Positions 51,154-61,573 of a DNA stretch of 64,000 nucleotides are shown one piece after another. Position numbers and translations under genes: made by a program. Every line of letters begins with the position of its first letter. The first letter of the stretch is position 1. The stretch is taken from contig DATKEN010000011.1 of NCBI GenBank assembly GCA_035512155.1, forward strand, positions 77,320-141,319. The letters run 5' to 3'. Source of the DNA: JABCYV01 sp035512155. Lineage in GTDB: Bacteria; Acidobacteriota; Terriglobia; Terriglobales; Acidobacteriaceae. The notes beneath the pieces are model-generated. The model made no database searches. It was not told where the DNA came from and saw only the letters and a program-made list of their open reading frames with translations.

Positions 51154-52332
51154 TCAATTCAGATTTTCGAATATCCCGGCCGCACCCATGCCGCCGCCCA
51201 CGCACATCGTCACCAAGCCGTACCGTGCATTGCGACGCTTGAGCTCGCGAATGATCGTCGCTGTCAATTTAGCGCCCGTGCAGCCCAACGGATGTCCGAG
51301 AGCAATAGCTCCGCCGTTCGGATTCACCCGCTCGGGATCGAGACCCGCTTCTTTGATCACCGCCAGCGACTGCGCCGCGAAAGCTTCGTTCAGCTCGATC
51401 ACGTCGATATCGGACAGATTGAGTCCGGCCAACTTCAGCGCTTTGGGGATTGCGAACACGGGGCCAATACCCATTTCCTCTGGCTTGTACCCGGCCGTAG
51501 CGAAAGATACGTAGCGTACGAGGGGCTTGATGCCAAGCGCCTTAGCGCGTTCGGCGGACATGACCACCGAGGCAGCCGCGCCATCCGAAGTCTGCGACGA
51601 ATTCCCTGCTGTCACAGTGCCCTTGGCATGGAAGGCCGGCTTGAGGGAGAGCAGGGCTTCAAGCGAGGTGTCGGGACGCGGGCCCTCATCTACTTTGAAG
51701 ACAATTTCCTGCCGCTTTGGTTTCGAGCCATTGGGTGTGGTAAAGCTGACCGGCACAGGGACGGTTTCATCCGCAAATTTGCCAGCCTGGATTGCCGCCA
51801 GCGCTTTCTGGTGGCTGCGTAGGGAGAACTCGTCCGCGGCCTGACGCGTGATGCCGAAGCGCTGCGCGAGACGCTCGGCAGTGAGGCCCATGGTGAGGTA
51901 CGCGTCGGGGTAGTGGTCGACGAGCCAGGGATTGGGTGAAATTTTGTGGCCGCCCATCGGGATCATGGACATTGATTCGGTGCCCCCAGCCACGATGATC
52001 TCTGCGCCTCCGCTCATGATGCGTTCCGCTGCCATGGCAATCGCCTGCAGGCCGGAAGAACAGAAGCGATTGATGGTGAGCGCCGAGACTTCCACCGGCA
52101 GTCCTGCCCTGAGCGCCGCGATCCGCGCGACGTTCATGCCTTGCTCAGCTTCGGGCGTGGCGCAGCCCAGAATAACGTCTTCGATCTCTTTCGGATCGAC
52201 CGCGGGAACGCGTTCGAGCGCGCCTTTAATCGCAACCGCGGCCAATTCATCGGGACGAGTGTTACGAAGCGCGCCTTTAGAAGCACGCCCTACAGGGGTG
52301 CGGACAGACGATGCAATAATGACTTCGCGCAT
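51154..52332 (-). CDS. Acetyl-CoA acyltransferase (thiolase)
   Basis: A 392-aa thiolase II family enzyme cleaving 3-oxoacyl-CoA. It has the acyl-enzyme Cys91 ('NRFCSSGLQA'), 'GGTESMSMIPMGGHK', 'TAGNSSQTSDGAA', 'NPNGGAIALGHPLGCTGAK' with the catalytic His, and 'MCVGGGMGAAGIFE' with the second Cys. The ATG used begins MREVIIASSVRTPVGRA and has a GGAG site 6 bases upstream; a longer reading adds sequence that is not conserved. The GC of this gene and the acyl-CoA dehydrogenase look alike, and the R2 element sits between them. Confidence 0.93.
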   Translation of the reverse strand: MREVIIASSVRTPVGRASKGALRNTRPDELAAVAIKGALERVPAVDPKEIEDVILGCATPEAEQGMNVARIAALRAGLPVEVSALTINRFCSSGLQAIAMAAERIMSGGAEIIVAGGTESMSMIPMGGHKISPNPWLVDHYPDAYLTMGLTAERLAQRFGITRQAADEFSLRSHQKALAAIQAGKFADETVPVPVSFTTPNGSKPKRQEIVFKVDEGPRPDTSLEALLSLKPAFHAKGTVTAGNSSQTSDGAAASVVMSAERAKALGIKPLVRYVSFATAGYKPEEMGIGPVFAIPKALKLAGLNLSDIDVIELNEAFAAQSLAVIKEAGLDPERVNPNGGAIALGHPLGCTGAKLTATIIRELKRRNARYGLVTMCVGGGMGAAGIFENLN

Positions 52333-52378
52333 ATACAACTCCAAGGGCGTGACTAGTGGCCAGTTTAGCATCTGGCAC

Positions 52379-52882
52379 TCACCAGCCAAATTCCGATACG
52401 CCCCGCATCGCGGCGATTTCAGCGAACGAGAATCCGCAGAAGAATTTCAGGTCGACTACTTCCGCCAGTGAGCGATCCATCTTGGCTAGCTCGTCCAAGG
52501 CCTCGCTGATTTGAGTGAGCTCGTGGTCATCGACGGCATTCTCCCCCGCGTCGGTGCGGATCGAAGTGATCTCGAACAAGCCGCCACGCTTCTGGGCGTG
52601 CCGGCTCCGGGCGTGGTCGATGATCAACCCGCGCATCACGTGCGAGGCATATCCCATGAATCGCGCGCGGTCGGGGAACGACGGGCCGTCTCACGCGGCG
52701 ATATCAAGGTATGCCTGGTGCAGGAGCGTAGTCGCGCCGAGGCTTACAGGGACGCCGTTTCGCGCCAGTTCGCGCTTGGCCATCCGATGCAGTTCGGAGT
52801 AGAGCGCCGCGAAGAGCGTTTCTGAGGCGGAACGGTCACCTCGTTCGGCAGCGCCAATCAGTGACGAAATCGTTGGATCCAT
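52379..52882 (-). pseudogene. ECF-type sigma factor (TIGR02999-like), broken by a nonsense codon and 3' truncation
   Basis: One frame on the minus strand reads an intact N-terminal part ('TISSLIGAAERGDRSASETLFAALYSELHRMAK', '...LLHQAYLDIAA', sigma region 2), then an in-frame TGA (52691-52693), and continues without shift as DGPSFPDRARF then 'MGYASHVMRGLIIDHARSRHAQKRGG' and 'LAEVVDLKFFCGFSFAEIAAMRGVSE' (region 4). The expected residue at the stop is Arg, so a CGA to TGA change explains it. After GVSE the frame ends FGW-stop, about 25 residues early, so the 3' end is also lost. No Ser/Thr kinase partner is next to it. Confidence 0.72.
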
Positions 52883-52985
52883 GGCGCACCCAAGTCGGCG
52901 ACAGCCTCTCGTATTTTGGCCGATTAGTCAAGACATCTCAGCAACGGGTAGTGGCTCAATTTGAATCTCAGTGTGTTTTTCTCGT

Positions 52986-53114
52986 GCGTCATCCCGAAGC
53001 CCGGCGCAGTTCAGCCGGGCGAGGGATCTCGCGGCGGAGTGAACACACATGCCTGTGCCGCTGCGCGCGAGATCCTTCGCTCCGCCTGAAAAACGGCTGC
53101 GCTCAGGATGACGC
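52986..53114. repeat. Paired R1 element, gene-free, 129 bp
   Basis: GCGTCATCCCGAAGCCCGG on the left and the mirrored CGCTCAGGATGACGC on the right; the outer GCGTCATCC/GGATGACGC are perfect. The inner ends (GAGGGATCTCGCG / CGCGAGATCCTTCGC) are also inverted. It lies between the sigma pseudogene and the tRNA array. The rest of the 52883-53224 gap holds nothing I recognise. Confidence 0.8.
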
Positions 53115-53224
53115 CATCGAAATCGAAATCGGCAGAAATTCCAAATTGAGCCACTACCCAGCAACGACCGGGTCCCCTAGAATCCGCCTGAGGCGCGGGG
53201 GTTGAAGCGGCTAGAGTTGCCTAA

Positions 53225-53688
<464 letters not shown>

Positions 53689-53882
53689 GTGTAGACAGAT
53701 GCGCCGGAGAGACGCATCCTGAATTCTCGACAATTCATATTAGCATCCGGGTCGGTCCGCTGGAAACATTTGATAACTGTTACTTGAGTTTCGCGTCCAA
53801 GCTGGGGTGGTTTCACGCCCCAGTTTGATACCCTAGGCTTAGTGGTCTGTGTCTGCTCTCCCACATACTTACGAGGTGCTTA

Positions 53883-56042
53883 ATGCCAGGAGGTTTCCGT
53901 TTGCTCTGGATCGTTATTTTCCTGTCCGTGACTGCGGCCGTGGTTTGGGCCAGCGATAGCGTTGCGTCCAGTACCACTCCGCTCACGGAACCGCCCAAGG
54001 CCAAAGTGAATGCCGTCGAGGAGACTATCAACGGCCACAAGATTGCCGATCCTTACCGGTGGTTGGAGGATGCCAGCAGCGCTGAATCTCAGGAATATGT
54101 GCGGCAAGAGCTCGCTTATACGCGCAGCCTCCTCGATCCGCTACCAGGACGCGACCAAATCCATCAGCGACTAACGCAGCTTCTCTCTATTGGCACCATC
54201 GAGACGCCGCAGGTCGCCGGGCCGTTCTTCTTTTATACCCGTCGCGAAGGTACGCAGAACCAGCCCGTTCTCCTGGTGCGCGAAGGCATTCATGGGAAGG
54301 ACCGGACGCTGGTGGACGCGAACCAGATGGCCGCGGATGGCACGGTCGCTCTGGACTGGTGGTTCCCCTCTGATGACGGCAAATACGTCGCGTATGGCAC
54401 TTCACCAAGCGGATCCGAAATCAGCACGCTGCGCGTGATTGAGACCGCATCCGGCAAGCTGTTGTCTGACACCATGGAAAACACACGCATTGCCCAGGTC
54501 GCCTGGAAAAAAGACAACTCCGGCTTCTACTATGGACGCAACCCCAAGAAGGGAGATGTGCCTAAAGGCGACGAGGCTTATTATTTACACATCTTTTACC
54601 ACTCGCTAGGCACGGATCCGCTCAAGGACCCCCTGATTTGGGGTGAGGGCCGCAGCAAAGAGCAGATTCTCGTCTCGCAGCTTCCCGATGATGACGATCG
54701 ATGGCTGCTGTTGACCGCTTTTGAAGGCTCGTCCGGTAGGTCCGAACTTTTCCTGCAGAACTTGAAAGCAGCCACGCCGCCGGTCGAACTAACCAGCGGC
54801 AAGGATTTTATATATAACGGTGAGATTTTCCGGGGAAAGCTCTACATCACGACCAATGAGGATGCGCCTCATTTCCACCTCTTTGTCGTGGACGCAGCGA
54901 ACCCTAACCGCGCGAATTGGAAAGAAATCATCCCGGCGACAGGCGCAATCCTGCAAGGTACATCGATTGTTGACGGGAAAATCCTCGCACAGTACGAAAA
55001 AAATGCCAGCTCACAGCTGAAACTGTTTGAGCTCGATGGCAAACCGCTGGGCGAGGTTGAGCTTCCGGGCATTGGCACGATTGCCGGGCTCGGAGGTAAG
55101 TGGGACCGAAAAGAAGCTTTCTTCGGATTCCAGTCATTTACAGTCCCACCCTCCGTCTACCAGATTGACCTTGTCTCGCGCAAGACTTCGCTCTGGGACA
55201 AGGTAGACACCCCGGGTATCGATCCTTCCGCCTATGAAGTGCGTCAGCTCTGGTACATCTCGAAGGACGGCACCAAGGTTCCGATGTTCGTCTTTCATAA
55301 GAAAGGTCTGGAGTTAAATGGCAAGAACCCGACATTGCTTACTGGCTACGGTGGGTTCAACGTGAGCCTTACTCCCAGCTTTGTGGGGGCACGGTATCTC
55401 TGGCTGGAGCATGGCGGTGTCTTCGCGGTAGCCAACCTGCGTGGCGGGGCCGAGTTTGGAGAAGACTGGCACCGCGCCGGGATGCTGGACAAAAAGCAAA
55501 ATGTGTTTGACGACTTCATTGCCGCCGCCGAGTTTCTGATCTCCGAAAAGTTTACCGACAAAGACCATCTCGCGATTCAGGGCGGCTCGAATGGCGGGTT
55601 GCTGGTGGGCGCGGCGTTGACCCAACGTCCTGACCTGTTTCGCGCCGTAGTCTGCCAGGTTCCGCTGCTGGACATGCTTCGCTATCAGAATTTTCTGATC
55701 GCCAAGTTCTGGGTTCCAGAGTACGGCTCCGCTGAGGACCCAAAACAGTTCAATTGGCTCTACGCCTACTCGCCGTACCATCACGTGAAACCGGGCACGC
55801 AATATCCGGCGATCATGTTCATGACGGCAGACAGCGATAGCCGCGTCGATCCCATGCACGCCAAGAAGATGGCCGCACTGATGCAGGCCCAGGCTGCCAA
55901 TGGTCAGAGCCGTGAGCGTCCGATCCTTTTGCGCATCGACACCAAAGCCGGCCACGGCCAAGGCAAGCCCATCACCAAGCAGATTGAGGATCAGACCGAC
56001 GTTTATTCGTTCTTGTTTTGGCAGTTGGGAGTGAAGCCGTAA
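53883..56042 (+). CDS. Prolyl oligopeptidase (S9A family)
   Basis: A 719-aa secreted or periplasmic serine peptidase that cuts after proline in short peptides. An N-terminal hydrophobic signal (about 5-23) precedes the mature protein. The N-terminal seven-blade beta-propeller starts near 'DPYRWLEDASSAESQEYV'. The catalytic domain has Ser569 ('QGGSNGGLL'), Asp656 ('DSDSRVDP') and His691 ('KAGHGQGK'), with 'GYGGFNVSLTPSF' and 'ANLRGGAEFGEDWHRAG' as family marks. A GAGG site lies 7 bases before the ATG. It follows the tRNA-Asn but in the opposite direction. It is probably used in peptide degradation. Confidence 0.93.
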   Translation: MPGGFRLLWIVIFLSVTAAVVWASDSVASSTTPLTEPPKAKVNAVEETINGHKIADPYRWLEDASSAESQEYVRQELAYTRSLLDPLPGRDQIHQRLTQLLSIGTIETPQVAGPFFFYTRREGTQNQPVLLVREGIHGKDRTLVDANQMAADGTVALDWWFPSDDGKYVAYGTSPSGSEISTLRVIETASGKLLSDTMENTRIAQVAWKKDNSGFYYGRNPKKGDVPKGDEAYYLHIFYHSLGTDPLKDPLIWGEGRSKEQILVSQLPDDDDRWLLLTAFEGSSGRSELFLQNLKAATPPVELTSGKDFIYNGEIFRGKLYITTNEDAPHFHLFVVDAANPNRANWKEIIPATGAILQGTSIVDGKILAQYEKNASSQLKLFELDGKPLGEVELPGIGTIAGLGGKWDRKEAFFGFQSFTVPPSVYQIDLVSRKTSLWDKVDTPGIDPSAYEVRQLWYISKDGTKVPMFVFHKKGLELNGKNPTLLTGYGGFNVSLTPSFVGARYLWLEHGGVFAVANLRGGAEFGEDWHRAGMLDKKQNVFDDFIAAAEFLISEKFTDKDHLAIQGGSNGGLLVGAALTQRPDLFRAVVCQVPLLDMLRYQNFLIAKFWVPEYGSAEDPKQFNWLYAYSPYHHVKPGTQYPAIMFMTADSDSRVDPMHAKKMAALMQAQAANGQSRERPILLRIDTKAGHGQGKPITKQIEDQTDVYSFLFWQLGVKP

Positions 56043-56205
56043 GAGCGGTTGTTGGTTGTTACCTGCGGCGGGCGTCTTTCAGACAAAAGCCCTCAACGTG
56101 GCCCGGGGCTTCAAAAACCGTGGCGTAACCTGTCCAGCTACATCCTCAGTATAGAACGCCGCCGAGCCGGGTCAAGGTTACGACCGCTTCAAGGGACGTT
56201 TGACG

Positions 56206-56252
56206 CGGTGATGAAGCGCGCGCCAGATCCCTGGCGGAGCTTGGGATGACGC
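56206..56252 (-). repeat. R1 repeat fragment
   Basis: A partial minus-strand copy reading CAGCGTCATCCCAAGC then CGCCAGGGATCTGGCGCG. Part of the R1 head and tail can be recognised, but the core is degenerate. Confidence 0.55.
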
Positions 56253-56283
56253 TGTGGAAGGTCGAAGCTGCTGCCCGCCCCGT

Positions 56284-56312
56284 TTGACCTTGTTCCCCTA
56301 ACATGTTATAAA
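56284..56312 (+). promoter_or_regulatory. Strong sigma-70-type promoter upstream of hppA
   Basis: A -35 TTGACC (56284-56289), a 17-bp spacer and -10 TATAAA (56307-56312), which is close to consensus in both boxes and spacing. The start site should be near 56319, just before the hairpin that follows. Confidence 0.65.
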
Positions 56313-56318
56313 AACTGG

Positions 56319-56371
56319 TTTTGTGTCGAGCCCGCCCGAGGGAGGCTGCACTCCCTGAACGCGGGCTTTTT
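56319..56371 (+). ncRNA. Candidate 50-nt small RNA or attenuator leader ending in an intrinsic terminator
   Basis: Directly after the promoter at 56284-56312, the RNA would fold into a nested stem: outer AGCCCGC/GCGGGCT (56329-56335 with 56361-56367) and inner GGGAG/CTCCC (56340-56344 with 56351-56355, loop GCTGCA), followed by TTTTT (56367-56371). So the predicted transcript is about 50 nt and would end in the gap 180 bp before hppA. It may be a free small RNA or an attenuator for hppA. No known family is recognised. The rest of the 56043-56556 gap holds only the R1 fragment. Confidence 0.45.
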
Positions 56372-56556
56372 GGCGCAGAATATCCGACGCGGCCAAGCTT
56401 AGCACTCCTGTTCAAGTCTTGCGGTGGAAGCGTGTTCGGAACTCCGGCAAACGCTCCCCGGCGCTCTGAGTAAGAGCGTCTGGCTGGTGTTGTGTGCCGG
56501 ACAGTGAGGCTCAAACACGTAGTCATCCTTACTAGTTCTGATTCCGGAGGATCCCG

Positions 56557-59055
<2,499 letters not shown>

Positions 59056-59065
59056 GAACTTAAGA

Positions 59066-59476
59066 TCACGGCTGCTTCTCCGCGGGTTTCAACGTACGCA
59101 GAAAAAGCACCAACTGCCAGCGTTCCAGCTCTGGCAGTTTGCTGAACGACGGCATCCCGCGGTCTGGATTACCATTGGTAATCTTCCAATAGAGCACACC
59201 GTCTTTCTCCTCCTGCACCACAGCAAGCTGCAGATCGGCCGAGTGCTTCTTTAGAATTCCACTGCCATCCTCCCCGTGGCATTCCGCGCAGTTGCGCAGA
59301 AACAGCTTCTTCCCTCCCGCGGCGGCCGCGGGTCGGTTGGCGAGCGGATTGGGCTTGGATGCAGCCTCTTCTGGCGCGCGCCAGTCCGGATCAGGTTGGT
59401 ACGCCGGATTCTGCCCCATCATCGCTGCGAACAGACCGAGAAAACACCCTAAACCCATCAACACGGGGCGGGTCAT
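59066..59476 (-). CDS. Periplasmic c-type cytochrome (class I)
   Basis: A 136-aa monohaem cytochrome. The signal is at residues 1-21 ('VLMGLGCFLGLFAAMM'), and the haem motif CAECH at 63-67 is followed by the axial Met108 in 'RGMPSF'. The C-terminal helix 'LERWQLVLFLRTLK' is typical of cytochrome c6/c-oxidase-type domains. It overlaps the outer-membrane protein stop by 4 bp (ATGA), so it is the second gene of that two-gene unit, and a Fur box lies at the unit's start. It may receive electrons in iron or copper handling, which is inferred. Confidence 0.85.
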   Translation of the reverse strand: MTRPVLMGLGCFLGLFAAMMGQNPAYQPDPDWRAPEEAASKPNPLANRPAAAAGGKKLFLRNCAECHGEDGSGILKKHSADLQLAVVQEEKDGVLYWKITNGNPDRGMPSFSKLPELERWQLVLFLRTLKPAEKQP

Positions 59477-60342
59477 CTCTTAGCTCCGAATAGTCGCGAC
59501 AGCTTATTGCCAATTCCCTGGATTTCGTAGCTGTACCCGAATCGAAAAAGCACAGGACTACTCTCGTGAGTCAGACCGACGCCAGTGGAGAAACGAAGGG
59601 TGGTGTTGTCGCTGACCAGCCAGGCGACAACCGGCGCTGCGTAGTGTGCTGTGTCATGGAGGCCAAAGCCAAGCGTGCTCCCCAGGCCGCCGTACAGCTC
59701 CATCCCGGCCGAAAAGTTTTCCCGACAGAATCGGCAATTCGTTCCTGAAGCCAGCGTCGCTAATGGCCGGGAGAAGCCGAGCGCATAGCCGAACTCAAAA
59801 CCTGCACTCTGCGAAAAGTTTTTTGCCACGATGAAGTTACCTGCCAGATTCCAATCATGCACATCGCGCGAAACGATAAGCTTAGTTTCCAGTTCGTGGA
59901 CCTTCATCTGGCGCAGTTCCGCATTTGGGGAACTGACATCAGGTGCCCCGCCTTCGATTTCCTTCTGGATACGGCTCGCTTCGCTAAGGTTTTCGTATTC
60001 CAGATAGAGAACAGGGTTGATCCAGTGTTCGCGCTTTAGGGGGCGGAACCGGTTTTCGATTCTCCACCCGGTGAAGATTGTACTGTCGCCGTACGTAGAC
60101 TGGCCTTCCAGATAAAGTTCCGTAGTCCATCTTGCCGTCACTCCGTATTCAAACTCGGTGTACGGAGCAAAATAATACTTTTGACCGGAGCGTGGAACGT
60201 TGGTTGTGCTCGATACTTCAATGTCCAGATTGCCGGGTTCCTCCATGTGATGGTTGTAGGTAACAAAATAAGGGCTTTCCTGTGCCATGGAGCAGACTAC
60301 GGTGGGGAGCGTAAACAGAATCAGGCGGCCAAATTTAATCAT
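59473..60342 (-). CDS. Outer-membrane beta-barrel-like protein of unknown substrate
   Basis: A 289-aa exported protein with signal MIKFGRLILFTLPTVVCSMAQ. The mature part is rich in alternating aromatic strands ('KYYFAPYTEFEYGVTARWTTELYLEG', 'EFGYALGFSRPLATL', 'GMELYGGLGSTLGFG', 'LRFSTGVGLTHESSPVLFRFGYSYEI'), which fits a porin-like barrel. Two Cys sit at 'NCRFC', a possible metal site in a loop. I know no exact family. A near-perfect Fur-type operator lies 3 bp before its start, so it is probably induced when metal is scarce and may be a metal-linked porin. Confidence 0.7.
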   Translation of the reverse strand: MIKFGRLILFTLPTVVCSMAQESPYFVTYNHHMEEPGNLDIEVSSTTNVPRSGQKYYFAPYTEFEYGVTARWTTELYLEGQSTYGDSTIFTGWRIENRFRPLKREHWINPVLYLEYENLSEASRIQKEIEGGAPDVSSPNAELRQMKVHELETKLIVSRDVHDWNLAGNFIVAKNFSQSAGFEFGYALGFSRPLATLASGTNCRFCRENFSAGMELYGGLGSTLGFGLHDTAHYAAPVVAWLVSDNTTLRFSTGVGLTHESSPVLFRFGYSYEIQGIGNKLSRLFGAKR

Positions 60343-60345
60343 TAT

Positions 60346-60360
60346 TGCAACTCAGTTGCA
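60346..60360. promoter_or_regulatory. Fur-type operator (7-1-7 inverted repeat) at the outer-membrane gene start
   Basis: TGCAACT-C-AGTTGCA, a perfect 7-1-7 palindrome, the architecture of Fur-family boxes. It lies 4-18 bp before the ATG of the outer-membrane gene. A related site is at 60440-60457 and another precedes fur. Confidence 0.7.
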
Positions 60361-60439
60361 TGTACATTGGCAACGAAGTCCATCGTAGAGATCAGAACTT
60401 CTCCGGTCAAGATCGTCTGGCGTTTATTGTTTCAGGATT

Positions 60440-60457
60440 GTTGCAACCAGTTGCAAC
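60440..60457. promoter_or_regulatory. Second Fur-type site between fur and the outer-membrane gene
   Basis: GTTGCAAC-CA-GTTGCAAC: two copies of the palindromic octamer with a 2-bp spacer, so one base shorter than the canonical 7-1-7 box. It lies just after the fur stop and 98 bp before the outer-membrane gene. Confidence 0.6.
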
Positions 60458-60467
60458 ACCGAGCGCT

Positions 60468-60926
60468 TCAGGAAGATGAGGAGGTGCGACACTGCGCGCA
60501 GTAACCACCGACTTCCAGACGAGTGACCACGATGTGGAACTGGCAATCGCGTTGGATCTGCCCTTTCAGCCGGTCGAATAGGTCACTTTCGAATTCCATG
60601 ATCTTGCCACAGCGCAAACAAGCCATGTGAATATGATCTCTCTGTGGGCGGCGTTCGTAATAATGCTTCTCCCCCTGCATATGCATTAGATCGAGTTCGT
60701 CCACCAGGCCATGACGCTTCAACAGAGCTAGTGTGCGGTATACGGTGACCCGGTCAATCCTGGGATCGAGCCGGCGGGCGCGACGAAGAAGCTGGCTTGC
60801 ATCGAGGTGTTGCTTGGCGGTCTCCACCACGCTGAGGATAGTGCGGCGCTGATGAGTCATACGCAAGCCGCGGGACATCAGCTCCGCTTGCAGCCGTCCA
60901 GGAGCTTCGGTCTGAGGTAGAGGCAT
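60468..60926 (-). CDS. Fur family transcriptional regulator
   Basis: A 152-aa DNA-binding metal regulator. The winged helix has 'GLRMTHQRRTILSVVE' and the recognition helix region 'PRIDRVTVYRTLALLKRHGLV' (55-75). The dimerisation domain carries 'RDHIHMACLRCGKIMEF' with His98/His100 and Cys103/Cys106, and the second Cys pair C143-x2-C146 near the C terminus forms the structural zinc site. Fur, Zur and PerR types cannot be told apart reliably here, and no symbol is given. Sites matching its expected operator lie before its own gene (60945) and before the outer-membrane gene. Confidence 0.92.
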   Translation of the reverse strand: MPLPQTEAPGRLQAELMSRGLRMTHQRRTILSVVETAKQHLDASQLLRRARRLDPRIDRVTVYRTLALLKRHGLVDELDLMHMQGEKHYYERRPQRDHIHMACLRCGKIMEFESDLFDRLKGQIQRDCQFHIVVTRLEVGGYCAQCRTSSSS

Positions 60927-60944
60927 GGGATTTTTTCCCCTTTT

Positions 60945-60959
60945 TGATACTGAGTTGCA
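60945..60959. promoter_or_regulatory. Fur-type operator before the fur gene
   Basis: TGATACT-G-AGTTGCA, matching 12-13 of the 15 positions of the box at 60346. It ends 33 bp before the fur ATG, in a position suited to autoregulation. Confidence 0.55.
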
Positions 60960-61041
60960 ACATTATAGGCGGAAGTCCCGGCGAATCGGGAAATTTTGGT
61001 TGAAAGCCTACGGGAAACCGCGAACCGACCGGGAAGAGTGC

Positions 61042-61401
61042 TCAATAACCGCCTTTCATCTTGTCTTTCACACTGTGGGCGAGCTTCTCAATCTCCTCTG
61101 CCTTCTTGAGTACTTCGAGTGAGAGCGTGTTTTCATTGGTTTTATCTACGTATTGCTTCAGCTCGGTGGCCAGCTTAAGCAACTTGTCTGTATCGCGTTT
61201 GAGCTCAGCCTGGCGCTGTTGGTTCGCCTTTTTGGCCATCTCCTTCTCTATCTTGGCGTGTTGCTCTTCCTCCATAGTTGGCGGTCGATTGGGTGGATAG
61301 TCAGGCGGGCGCGGGGGTTGCTGTTGCGCCTGGCAAGGCATTGATTGAACCGCCGCGAGCACGAACAACAGAATGATCAGACCAAGAGTCTTAAATCGCA
61401 C
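61042..61401 (-). CDS. Secreted hypothetical coiled-coil protein, 119 aa
   Basis: Signal peptide MRFKTLGLIILLFVLAAVQSMPCQA (cleaved about residue 25), followed by a Pro-rich linker (QQQPPRPPDYPPNRPP) and a charged helix of about 75 residues ('EEEQHAKIEKEMAKKANQQRQAELKRDTDKLLKLATELKQYVDKTNEN'). It probably forms a periplasmic coiled coil. No family recognised. The following 172-bp gap before rho holds no gene I can see. Confidence 0.65.
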   Translation of the reverse strand: MRFKTLGLIILLFVLAAVQSMPCQAQQQPPRPPDYPPNRPPTMEEEQHAKIEKEMAKKANQQRQAELKRDTDKLLKLATELKQYVDKTNENTLSLEVLKKAEEIEKLAHSVKDKMKGGY

Positions 61402-61573
61402 GATAACCTCGGGAGACTGGGAAAATGAAGCCCACTATTATACGTGCGGTAGTGATCTAGTAGAAATCGTCGTCATGCTGTGCACAGGGAAGATCGTAGC
61501 AATGGACCGAAGGGCAAGGTGTCGAAAGCACAGCGCCGGGCGAGGCAAGCAAGCCCGCTCGCAGCTTCGCGAG

